From CAG-533 sp022779465 (GTDB lineage: Bacteria > Bacillota_I > Bacilli_A > RF39 > UBA660), in assembly GCA_022779465.1 (NCBI GenBank), contig JALFTB010000019.1, positions 1 to 11,630 on the forward strand: a DNA stretch of 11,630 nt. The letters are read 5' to 3'. Under the pieces are notes generated by a model. That model did not search any database. It was given only the letters and a program-made list of their open reading frames with translations, and was not told the origin of the DNA. Positions 1 through 5,842 of this stretch are shown one piece after another (positions within the stretch are counted from its first letter, which is position 1; the number at the start of each line of letters is the position of its first letter). The position numbers were made by a program, and so were the translations under genes.

Positions 1-418
1 GATTATAATAAGGCTTCTTTAAAGTAATACTCTTAATACTGTCAGCTTTACATGAATCTAAGTTAGAAAAAACTTCAATATAATAAGTTCTCTTTTCAAA
101 CATCTCATCAGTACTAAAAGAATACTTGCCATTATTAGTCATAGAATAAGTAACAATAGTTTCATCTTGATTAAAATCATTAGTAATCTTTAAGAAAACA
201 TCACTAGTAATATTATAAATAGAAAAATCAATTGAAGGAAAAACCTCATACTCAGCAGAATTTTCCTTAACCTTCCCTTCATTTATAGTATAATTAGTTT
301 TTATACCATTAGCAGCCTTACTTACTTTCTGTAAATCAGCACCCGTACAAGTAGCGGCATACACATTTACCGAAGAAAATAATATGACTCCTAAAAGTAG
401 TTTTACAATATTCTTCAT
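1..418 (-). CDS. Secreted protein of unknown function, N-terminal part (C-terminus outside the window)
   Basis: The reading frame runs from an ATG at 418 leftward to the window edge without a stop (139 codons visible), so the gene is cut by the window and not broken. The start is supported by an AGGTGG ribosome site at 423-428, four bases upstream. Residues 1-21 form a classical signal peptide: MKN, a hydrophobic core of Leu/Val/Ile/Phe, then VYA followed by ATC, with signal peptidase I cleavage likely after Ala21. There is no lipobox. The mature part starts with a Cys (residue 24) and is rich in Ser, Thr, Asn, Tyr and Lys. It contains alternating hydrophobic stretches that suggest beta structure, and a second Cys lies near residue 124. 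I do not recognise a named domain. It may be a cell-surface or envelope protein, because it is exported, but that is inference. It is divergent from the CPBP protease gene. Confidence 0.8.
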   Translation of the reverse strand, partial: MKNIVKLLLGVILFSSVNVYAATCTGADLQKVSKAANGIKTNYTINEGKVKENSAEYEVFPSIDFSIYNITSDVFLKITNDFNQDETIVTYSMTNNGKYSFSTDEMFEKRTYYIEVFSNLDSCKADSIKSITLKKPYYN

Positions 419-442
419 AAATCCACCTATCTATCTTTTATA

Positions 443-451
443 AGTATAACA
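443..451 (-). promoter_or_regulatory. Extended -10 promoter element of the secreted-protein gene
   Basis: Read on the minus strand this is TG-T-TATACT, an extended -10 element. It lies 24 bases before the ATG at 418, so transcription would start near 436, just ahead of the AGGTGG site. No good -35 hexamer is visible upstream, which is tolerated when the TG extension is present. Confidence 0.5.
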
Positions 452-481
452 TATATTTTTAAAAAAAAATATAATAATTTT

Positions 482-509
482 TTAACAATTAAAAAAAATA
501 TGATAAAAT
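482..509 (+). promoter_or_regulatory. Promoter of the CPBP protease operon
   Basis: TTAACA at 482-487 and TAAAAT at 504-509 are separated by 16 bases, and the -10 is extended by TG at 501-502. Predicted transcription start is near 516, which is the first base of the GGTGA ribosome site (516-520) of the gene starting at 527. Confidence 0.55.
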
Positions 510-526
510 TATATTGGTGAATAAAA

Positions 527-1156
527 ATGACAATAAAAAAAATGTTACAAAGCTTTTTAATATACATCTTTTTCTATGCTGGTATTAATGTTTCTATCAT
601 TAATTTAAAGTTATCAGCTCCTTTATTTACCATAATAAGTATTATAAATATGTTAATAATCAATGGCTTATTAATTAAAATAAATAATATAAACATCAAA
701 GAAAGAATCAAAGACTTTAAAAAAAATAAAAAAGATTATTTAAAATTAATCTTTAAAACCCTACTGATAGGTTTAATTTTTATCATAATAACAAACTTAA
801 TCATATCTCATTTTAATGAATTACCCCAAAATGAATTAACATTAAGAAAAGAAATAAAATTATATCCCATATATTATATTTTAAACATTTTAATATTAGG
901 TCCTATAATGGAAGAGATATTATTTAGATATACCTTTACTATAATAAAAAATAAATATATCTATTTAATAGTTACTACTCTATTTTTTGCATTTCTACAT
1001 ATGCAAAAAATACCAGAAGATCTAATTTATTTAATCTCATATTCATTAATGTCATTCACATTTACATATCCATTTTATAAAACTAATAATATAATAAATT
1101 CAATTATTACTCATAGTGCTTACAATTTAATCTCACTAATACTAATATTATTTTAA
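527..1156 (+). CDS. CPBP-family intramembrane protease (CAAX protease/Abi-like)
   Basis: This 209-residue integral membrane protein carries the three CPBP (CAAX prenyl protease 2/YdiL-like) motifs near its C-terminus. These are EExxxR at Glu129-Glu130-Arg134 within GPIMEEILFR, the FxxxH motif ending at His158, and HxxxN at His196-Asn200. Glu and His residues of these motifs form the predicted metalloprotease site inside the membrane. About six hydrophobic segments are visible (near 8-25, 31-50, 75-94, 115-128, 145-158, 165-182, 190-209). Family members cleave membrane peptides or act in bacteriocin self-immunity; the substrate here is unknown. The start at 527 follows GGTGA at 516-520. The next gene begins 9 bases after the stop, and its AAGGAG site overlaps this stop codon, so the two genes form an operon. 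Confidence 0.88.
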   Translation: MTIKKMLQSFLIYIFFYAGINVSIINLKLSAPLFTIISIINMLIINGLLIKINNINIKERIKDFKKNKKDYLKLIFKTLLIGLIFIIITNLIISHFNELPQNELTLRKEIKLYPIYYILNILILGPIMEEILFRYTFTIIKNKYIYLIVTTLFFAFLHMQKIPEDLIYLISYSLMSFTFTYPFYKTNNIINSIITHSAYNLISLILILF

Positions 1157-1165
1157 GGAGAAGTT

Positions 1166-2023
1166 ATGAATAAAAAGGAAAAAGAAACAAAAGAAACAAA
1201 AGAAAATAAATCTCATATATTTATATATATACTTTTAATTATTGGATTAATAATTATCTATAGTAGATATATTGCTACTACTGGTATCCAAATTAAAGAA
1301 TACAGTGTTATAAATAATAAAATACCCGAAAGTTTTAAAGGATTTAAAGTAGTTCACTTTTCAGATTTAAAATATGGTTCTACTACCGATCAAAAATATC
1401 TTAAAAAGTTAGTTAATAAAATTAACGAATTAAATCCTGATATTATAATCTTTACTGGAGATTTAATTTCATCTAATTACAAACTAACCGATAATGATAA
1501 AAAATCTATTATTGAAAATCTAAATAAATTAGATCCTAAAATAGATATTTATTCTATTAGAGGAGATAATGATATTAATGAAACTTATAATAGTATTATT
1601 ACTCAAACTAAAATTATTGAAATAAATAACCTAAATAAATTAATCTATTATAAAGGTGATACCCCTATTATGTTAATTGGTTTAGATGATTCTATTAATG
1701 GTAATCAAAGCCTTGATATGGCCTTTAATTATGAAGAAAATAACTACTATAAAATATTAATAGCTCATGAACCAGACACCTATGAAAAAATCAAAGATAA
1801 AAACATCGATTTATTTCTAGCTGGACACTCTCTAAATGGTCAAGTCAGATTACCATTTATTGGTAGCATCTATACTCCAACAGGTGCAAAAAAATACTAT
1901 GATTCAAAATATAAAATAGATAATACTGAAATCTATATTTCAAATGGACTAGGAACTAGTAAAATACCATATCGTCTAAATAACAGACCATCTATTAACT
2001 TATATAGGTTTTATAACAATTAA
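1166..2023 (+). CDS. Membrane-anchored metallophosphoesterase-like protein with degenerate active site
   Basis: This 285-residue protein has a Lys/Glu-rich cytoplasmic N-terminus (KETKETKEN), one membrane segment at about residues 18-37, and a calcineurin-like phosphoesterase domain of the YkuE/YaeI type from about residue 60. All family blocks can be aligned, but metal ligands are missing. The usual D-x-H is Asp67-Leu-Lys69; GD is intact (Gly98-Asp99); the usual GNHD is Gly133-Asp-Asn-Asp136; the middle His is kept (His201 in IAHEPD); and the usual GHxHGGQ is Gly220-His221-Ser-Leu223-Asn-Gly-Gln226. Thus the His of block 1, the Asn and His of block 3 and the second His of block 5 are replaced. 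The frame is open and well formed, so this is a maintained protein, plausibly a non-catalytic binding or scaffold paralogue and not a decaying gene. The start has AAGGAG at 1155-1160. It is co-transcribed with the CPBP protease upstream. Confidence 0.82.
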   Translation: MNKKEKETKETKENKSHIFIYILLIIGLIIIYSRYIATTGIQIKEYSVINNKIPESFKGFKVVHFSDLKYGSTTDQKYLKKLVNKINELNPDIIIFTGDLISSNYKLTDNDKKSIIENLNKLDPKIDIYSIRGDNDINETYNSIITQTKIIEINNLNKLIYYKGDTPIMLIGLDDSINGNQSLDMAFNYEENNYYKILIAHEPDTYEKIKDKNIDLFLAGHSLNGQVRLPFIGSIYTPTGAKKYYDSKYKIDNTEIYISNGLGTSKIPYRLNNRPSINLYRFYNN

Positions 2024-2042
2024 AAAACTCCTTTCATATAAT
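2013..2042 (+). promoter_or_regulatory. Probable promoter of the Tyr-rich mini-protein, located in the hairpin
   Basis: TATAAT at 2037-2042 matches the -10 consensus fully. ATAACA at 2013-2018, 18 bases upstream, matches four of six -35 positions. Predicted start of transcription is near 2049, so the RNA would begin with the 3' arm of the hairpin and would carry the AAAGGAG site unpaired. Confidence 0.45.
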
Positions 2043-2059
2043 ACAAAGAAAGGAGTTTT
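2024..2059 (+). terminator. Hairpin ending the CPBP-phosphoesterase operon and overlapping the next gene's control region
   Basis: Twelve bases at 2024-2035 (AAAACTCCTTTC) pair perfectly with 2048-2059 around a 12-base loop. The GC-containing core CTCCTTTC/GAAAGGAG is preceded by an A tract and followed by TTTTCTT, which is the form of an intrinsic terminator. The 3' arm also contains AAAGGAG (2049-2055), the ribosome site of the gene starting at 2065, and the loop holds a perfect TATAAT (2037-2042). Confidence 0.7.
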
Positions 2060-2064
2060 CTTAT

Positions 2065-2277
2065 ATGATTATTTATCCTAATAATTATAATGGAGATAGA
2101 CAATTTTGGTTTCCATTTCTTTTAGGAGGATTAGGTGGAGCTGCCGTAGTTGGTGCCACTCGTCCCAGACCAGTATATGTAACAAATCCAAACTATAATT
2201 ATAATAATAATCCATACCAATATGGATATAACTATTATGGAGGATATAACTATACCCCTTATCCATACTACCGATAA
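2065..2277 (+). CDS. Tyr/Asn/Gly-rich mini-protein with one hydrophobic segment
   Basis: This is a 70-residue protein with 15 tyrosines (21%). Residues 1-13 are polar. Residues 14-31 (FWFPFLLGGLGGAAVVGA) form a Gly-rich hydrophobic stretch that could enter a membrane. Residues 33-36 (RPRP) are basic and Pro-rich, and residues 38-70 are a low-complexity tail of Tyr, Asn, Pro and Gly ending PYPYYR. Such tails occur in small surface, spore-coat or adhesive proteins of Firmicutes, but I recognise no named family and the role is unknown. A real gene is supported by AAAGGAG at 2049-2055, nine bases before ATG, by a consensus -10 close by, and by a good terminator just after the stop. The antisense reading frame over the same DNA is a by-product. 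Confidence 0.72.
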   Translation: MIIYPNNYNGDRQFWFPFLLGGLGGAAVVGATRPRPVYVTNPNYNYNNNPYQYGYNYYGGYNYTPYPYYR

Positions 2278-2300
2278 TAAGGCCTAAGCCTTATTTTTAT
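2276..2300 (+). terminator. Intrinsic terminator of the Tyr-rich mini-protein gene
   Basis: AATAAGGC at 2276-2283 pairs with GCCTTATT at 2288-2295 around the loop CTAA, followed by TTTAT. The hairpin begins in the gene's own stop codon. The stop codon of the convergent SEDS gene (2284-2286) lies in the loop. Read on the minus strand the U tract is poor, so it mainly serves the plus strand. Confidence 0.75.
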
Positions 2301-3312
2301 TTAAAATAAAACTTAAAACAAACATATAAGATAATACTGAACTACCACCATAACTTATAAAAGGTAAAGTAATCCCTATAATTGGAAATAAACCAATATT
2401 CATAAAAATATTAATACAAAACTGAACCATTAATGTAAAAACAAAACATCTACTTAAATCATCATAACTATACTCTAAAATAAACTTAAATAATAAAAAA
2501 TAACTTAAAAGTAAAATCGACATCCCTATATAACCAAAATTTGCAATTAACAAAGTAAAAGCAAAATCCGTTGGCGCTTCTGGAAAATAAATATAATTCT
2601 TAATTCCAAATAATCCACTATTAGATATACTCTTAATAGCTTCATTAATCTGATAACCATCACCTAAATTAACTAACCTATCCATTCTATAAAAGAAACT
2701 AGTCCCAAATAAATTAATAAATAATTCTTGCCTTTTAAAATATAAAAAGAAAAATAAACCAAGAAAAACTAAAATAAAAACACTACCACCAATATAATAA
2801 AACTTATTAATTTTTTTAAGTATTATAAAAAATAACCAAACACTTAAATATAAAATAACCCCACCAGTATCTGGTTCAATAAAAGTTAAAATTGATGGAA
2901 CAAGCACTATCATAAAAGAATAAACTATAAACTTAAAATCACTTAAATAACTATATTTATCTTTAAAATGATATAAATAAATCATCAAAAAACTTCTCAT
3001 AAACTCAGATGCTTGAATACTAATAAAGCCTAATTTTAACCAGCTCCTAGACCCATTAACATCAGTCCCAAACAAATACGTTATAATAAGTAAAACAATC
3101 CCTAAAACATATAAAAAGATACTCTTATCAATAATAAAATTAACATTAAAAAACTTAAGTAAATAAATAAAACCAAAAGATATTAAAAACCAAATCCCTT
3201 GCTTAATAAAATAATTACTAAACAAAGAAGAAAAATTACTAGCATAATAATTATTTAAAACACTAATAACCATCAAAACAATCAAAATAATAATAACTTT
3301 AAACCTTTTCAT
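2284..3312 (-). CDS. rodA: FtsW/RodA/SpoVE-family (SEDS) peptidoglycan polymerase
   Basis: SEDS proteins are polytopic membrane glycosyltransferases that polymerise lipid II into glycan strands, usually with a class B penicillin-binding protein partner. This 342-residue protein has about ten membrane segments and the family signatures: NGSRSWLKLG plus SIQASEFMR at about 86-106 (RodA: GAxRWI..G..QPSE), EPDTGG at 146-151 (RodA: PDLGTA), FPEAPTDFAF at 243-252 with the presumed catalytic Asp249, and GITLPFISYGGSS at 313-325. It is somewhat shorter than the usual 370-400 residues. The assignment to elongation (RodA) rather than division or sporulation (FtsW/SpoVE) is inferred from the TDF motif and is not certain. 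No Shine-Dalgarno precedes the ATG at 3312, and a TATAAT lies 26 bases upstream, so translation may start on a short leader without one. It is divergent from the 81-residue gene and converges with the Tyr-rich gene. Confidence 0.85.
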   Translation of the reverse strand: MKRFKVIIILIVLMVISVLNNYYASNFSSLFSNYFIKQGIWFLISFGFIYLLKFFNVNFIIDKSIFLYVLGIVLLIITYLFGTDVNGSRSWLKLGFISIQASEFMRSFLMIYLYHFKDKYSYLSDFKFIVYSFMIVLVPSILTFIEPDTGGVILYLSVWLFFIILKKINKFYYIGGSVFILVFLGLFFFLYFKRQELFINLFGTSFFYRMDRLVNLGDGYQINEAIKSISNSGLFGIKNYIYFPEAPTDFAFTLLIANFGYIGMSILLLSYFLLFKFILEYSYDDLSRCFVFTLMVQFCINIFMNIGLFPIIGITLPFISYGGSSVLSYMFVLSFILNKNKA

Positions 3313-3338
3313 ATTAATATTTTGTGAAAATAATAATT

Positions 3339-3352
3339 ATTATACATATAAT
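3339..3352. promoter_or_regulatory. Back-to-back -10 elements of the divergent SEDS and 81-residue genes
   Basis: The minus strand reads TATAAT at 3344-3339 (for the SEDS gene, 26 bases before its ATG). The plus strand reads TATAAT at 3347-3352 (for the gene at 3367, 14 bases before its ATG). Together they form the inverted repeat ATTATA-CA-TATAAT. The -35 regions are weak: TTGTGA at 3322-3327 for the plus strand at a long 19-base spacing, and none convincing for the minus strand. Confidence 0.4.
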
Positions 3353-3366
3353 TATTAGGAGGTCTT

Positions 3367-3612
3367 ATGAGTTTACCAGAAATATTTAAAAATACCATTA
3401 ATGATAATAATAAAGAAGAAAAACTATACAGAGGTAAATTTACTGAAGTAACAGATGAATCAATCTATGACAATTTACCAGTTAAAGTTCACATCGTAAC
3501 AAATACTAAAAATATTACTACTACAATTATCGGTAAAACTAAAAATTATATTGTAACCAAAGAAAGAGATGTTATTTACATTAATGATATTAAAGAAATA
3601 ACTAAATTATAA
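3367..3612 (+). CDS. Small conserved-looking hypothetical protein (81 residues)
   Basis: I do not recognise this protein. It is 81 residues long, soluble, without signal peptide, membrane segment or Cys. After a polar N-terminal helix (residues 1-20) it shows a pattern of short beta strands: KLYRGKF, VKVHIVTN, TTTIIGKT, NYIVTKE and VIYINDIKEI. That pattern would fit a small barrel of the SH3/Sm type, as in some YlmC-like or GerQ-like proteins. This is only a fold impression; no diagnostic residue is seen. A real gene is supported by a perfect AGGAGG at 3357-3362, a TATAAT at 3347-3352 and a strong terminator that begins in the stop codon. It stands alone between the SEDS gene (divergent) and glyQS (convergent). 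Confidence 0.72.
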   Translation: MSLPEIFKNTINDNNKEEKLYRGKFTEVTDESIYDNLPVKVHIVTNTKNITTTIIGKTKNYIVTKERDVIYINDIKEITKL

Positions 3613-3640
3613 AAAAGGCAAATTTTGCCTTTTTTAACTT
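3611..3640 (+). terminator. Bidirectional intrinsic terminator between the 81-residue gene and glyQS
   Basis: The A-rich arm with GGCAA (3611-3621) pairs with TTGCC plus six T (3625-3635) around a short loop. Because the arms are A6 and T6, either strand has a U tract after GCC, so the element can end both the 81-residue gene and the convergent glyQS transcript. A second, weaker inverted repeat, TCTAAT/ATTAGA (3647-3652 with 3658-3663), lies on the glyQS side. Confidence 0.8.
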
Positions 3641-3694
3641 TTTAAATCTAATTTAAGATTAGACATTTTATTACTTTCTATAAATTATTATTCT

Positions 3695-5068
3695 CTATTT
3701 AATTCTCTCTAAAATATAATCTTTTAATTCATCTAAAGATATCTTAACTTGTTCCATCGTATCACGATCTCTAATAGTTACAGTATTATTATTTAAAGTA
3801 TCATCATCTATTGTAATTGCAAATGGAGTACCAACTGCATCACATCTTCTATATCTCTTACCAATTGAACCTGCTTCATCATAAGATACATTAAATTCTT
3901 TAGCTAAACTTTGATATAACTCTAAAGCTTTATCACTATGAATCTTTTTAACTAAAGGAAGAATAGTAGCTTTAATTGGACTTAAAGAAGGAATTAATCT
4001 TAATACTTCTCTTTCTTCTCCATTATCTAATACTTCTTTTTCATAAGCATTACTTATTACTGCTAAAAATAATCTATCTAAACCTACAGAAGGTTCAATA
4101 ACATAAGGTAAATACTTTTCATTAGTTACAGGATCTAAATATCTTAAATCTTGACCAGAATGTTTCATATGAACACCTAAATCATAATCAGTTCTATCGG
4201 CAATACCCCATAACTCTCCCCAACCCATTGGGAATAAGTATTCTATATCTGTAGTAGCCTTACTATAAAAAGCAAGTTCTTCTGGTTTATGATCTCTATA
4301 TCTTAAATTTTCTTCTTTTAAACCTAAACTCTTTAAGAAATTCATACAATAATCTTTATAAAATTTAAACCATTCTAAATCAGTACCAGGCTTACAAAAG
4401 AACTCTAATTCCATTTGTTCAAATTCTCTTGTTCTAAAAATAAAGTTTCCAGGAGTAATTTCATTTCTAAAACTCTTACCAGTCTGTCCAATACCAAAAG
4501 GAATCTTACATCTCATACTTCTTTGAACATTTAAAAAGTTTGTAAATATACCTTGAGCAGTTTCTCCTCTTAAATAACAGACACTCTTAGCATCTTCAGT
4601 AACACCAATATGAGTTTCAAATAATAAGTTAAATTTTCTTATATCAGTAAAATCTTCACTACCACATTTAGGACATTTAATATGATTTCCTTTAATAAAT
4701 TCTTCTAACTTTTTATTATCCCAACCATCACCAGTTTCTTTACCTTCAGTAAAATCTTCAATTAACTTATCAGCTCTATATCTAGATTTACATTTCTTAC
4801 AATCCATTAAAGGATCAGCAAAACTAGTAACATGACCAGAAGCAACCCATACATTAGGATTCATAATAATAGCTGCATCTAATCCATAATTATTAGGTGC
4901 CTCTTGAATAAACTTTTTCCACCAAGCTTTTCTAATATTTTCTTTTAATTCTTTACCTAAAGAACCATAATCCCAAGAATTAGATAGACCACCATATATC
5001 TCACTTCCTTGAAATACAAAACCATAATTCTTACAATAATTAACAATATCTTCCATACTATTTTTCAT
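3695..5068 (-). CDS. glyQS: Glycyl-tRNA synthetase, single-chain alpha2 type
   Basis: This class II synthetase attaches glycine to tRNA-Gly in the cytoplasm. The 457-residue length fits the homodimeric (eukaryote/archaea-like) form found in some Firmicutes and Mollicutes, and not the alpha2beta2 form. Visible are the N-terminal block YGFVFQGSEIYGGLSNSWDYG (15-35), two CxxC pairs (Cys90/Cys93 and Cys132/Cys135) that probably bind zinc, motif 2 with FRNEITP and FRTREFEQMELEFF (200-224), motif 3 EPSVGLDRL (325-333), and the C-terminal anticodon-binding domain from about 360. The start ATG at 5068 lies inside the end of the LOG gene (11-base overlap), with only a weak ribosome site, so translation is probably coupled. 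A second possible start is Met5. The operon is led by a glycine T-box, which fits the product. Confidence 0.95.
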   Translation of the reverse strand: MKNSMEDIVNYCKNYGFVFQGSEIYGGLSNSWDYGSLGKELKENIRKAWWKKFIQEAPNNYGLDAAIIMNPNVWVASGHVTSFADPLMDCKKCKSRYRADKLIEDFTEGKETGDGWDNKKLEEFIKGNHIKCPKCGSEDFTDIRKFNLLFETHIGVTEDAKSVCYLRGETAQGIFTNFLNVQRSMRCKIPFGIGQTGKSFRNEITPGNFIFRTREFEQMELEFFCKPGTDLEWFKFYKDYCMNFLKSLGLKEENLRYRDHKPEELAFYSKATTDIEYLFPMGWGELWGIADRTDYDLGVHMKHSGQDLRYLDPVTNEKYLPYVIEPSVGLDRLFLAVISNAYEKEVLDNGEEREVLRLIPSLSPIKATILPLVKKIHSDKALELYQSLAKEFNVSYDEAGSIGKRYRRCDAVGTPFAITIDDDTLNNNTVTIRDRDTMEQVKISLDELKDYILERIK

Positions 5069-5561
5069 CTTTAATCACTCTTTCTAATTCATTTATATTA
5101 TTTACAATAATTAAATTATTCAAATCATCATCATATAATATATTATTATCTAAATTCTTATTTAAAAATTTAATTAAATCATCATAAAACCCCTTATAAT
5201 TATATATGATAACCGGTTTAGCTTTTTCTTCTAATAAACCAAATAATTCAGAATAAGTACCAATCCCACCAGGTAAAATCAAAAGCTTATCACTTATCTC
5301 ACAAATTCTTTTTAATCTCTCAAAAGAAGTATCATAAACCTCATAATCACCACCATCATCATACTTAGTTATATTAATGCCATAAACCTCTCTATTCATC
5401 TCTTTAAAAGTATTAAAGCATACACCCATCATACCCTCATTATAAGCACCATAAACTAAATCATAACCTAAACCAGCAATTACCTTACAAACTTCTTTTG
5501 CTACTAACTTTAATTCATCACTAATCTTAGGGTTAGACCCACATCCAATAAATATCTTCAT
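5058..5561 (-). CDS. LOG-family protein (lysine decarboxylase-like nucleotide 5'-monophosphate phosphoribohydrolase fold)
   Basis: LOG-family proteins have a Rossmann fold. Characterised members split the N-glycosidic bond of (modified) AMP or related nucleotides, and many bacterial members are annotated wrongly as lysine decarboxylases. This 167-residue protein has the family blocks: an N-terminal strand and loop FIGCGSNP (4-11), YGAYNEGMMG (37-46, equivalent to the GGGxxGLMG nucleotide loop), ERLKRI (81-86, equivalent to the RK motif) and the signature PGGIGTYSE (97-105) with catalytic Glu105. The substrate cannot be told. It starts at 5561 behind AGGAGG (5566-5571) and is the first gene after the T-box. 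Its 3' end overlaps glyQS by 11 bases, so its expression should rise when tRNA-Gly is uncharged. Confidence 0.85.
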   Translation of the reverse strand: MKIFIGCGSNPKISDELKLVAKEVCKVIAGLGYDLVYGAYNEGMMGVCFNTFKEMNREVYGINITKYDDGGDYEVYDTSFERLKRICEISDKLLILPGGIGTYSELFGLLEEKAKPVIIYNYKGFYDDLIKFLNKNLDNNILYDDDLNNLIIVNNINELERVIKDEK

Positions 5562-5574
5562 ACATCCTCCTAAT

Positions 5575-5600
5575 AAAAAAAGACCCTAAACTATAGGGAC
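5575..5600 (-). terminator. T-box terminator hairpin
   Basis: Read on the minus strand, CCCTA and TAGGG pair around TAGTT, followed by a run of seven T. The CCCT arm is shared with the antiterminator, which is the switch of the T-box. Confidence 0.85.
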
Positions 5601-5686
5601 GTATTACCGTGGTTCCACCCTACTTTAGAATCTTCATTAATATATAGCTCGTTCTTTTCCAAGGAAGTCATCGCTTTAAAACATAT
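5575..5686 (-). promoter_or_regulatory. Glycine T-box leader (tRNA-sensing transcription attenuator) with a very short Stem I
   Basis: On the minus strand, the T-box core AGGGTGGAACCACGG is at 5621-5607. AGGG pairs with CCCT and ACG with CGT around GTAATA to make the antiterminator, with the TGGAACCA bulge that binds the tRNA acceptor end. The competing terminator uses CCCTA/TAGGG (within 5599-5583) followed by seven T (5581-5575). Upstream, AGC/GCT pairs (5675-5646 region) enclose GATGA/AACGA, which looks like the K-turn of Stem I. Then come CTT/AAG and an eight-base loop CCTTGGAA holding the Gly codon GGA. Stem II and the distal half of Stem I are absent. The leader is about 120 bases, short for this class. 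Confidence 0.88.
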
Positions 5687-5690
5687 CTAA

Positions 5691-5718
5691 ATTATAACAA
5701 AATATTTATATTTGTCAA
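5691..5718 (-). promoter_or_regulatory. Promoter of the T-box/LOG/glyQS operon
   Basis: Read on the minus strand, a perfect TTGACA (5718-5713) and a perfect TATAAT (5696-5691) are 16 bases apart, with the extension TG-T before the -10. Predicted start of transcription is near 5684, which sets the 5' end of the short T-box. Confidence 0.85.
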
Positions 5719-5725
5719 CACTTCA

Positions 5726-5760
5726 ATATCCTTCGTTTTTAACAAAAGTTAAAAAGATAT
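5726..5760. repeat. Imperfect inverted repeat upstream of the T-box promoter
   Basis: TTTTTAAC (5736-5743) and GTTAAAAA (5748-5755) are perfect inverted repeats around AAAA. The flanks ATATC (5726-5730) and GATAT (5756-5760) also pair, leaving CTTCG as a bulge. It lies directly upstream of the -35 of the glyQS operon. It could be an operator or an old terminator; function is not shown. Confidence 0.4.
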
Positions 5761-5820
5761 ACTAGTATCAGTTAATTGCCATAATTATTATTTTAATATT
5801 AAAGATATTTTATTTTACAC

Positions 5821-5841
5821 AAAAAAGCTGGATTTCTCCAA
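5821..5841 (-). terminator. Intrinsic terminator of priA
   Basis: On the minus strand TTGGA pairs with TCCAG (one G-T pair) around the GNRA tetraloop GAAA, followed by CTTTTTT. It begins just after the priA stop codon (5845-5843). Confidence 0.7.
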
Positions 5842-5842
5842 T

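Noticed and set aside
2078..2266. Open frame of 62 codons on the minus strand
   Set aside because: It lies fully antisense to the Tyr-rich gene, has no ribosome site, and arises from the repetitive Tyr/Asn codons of the other strand.
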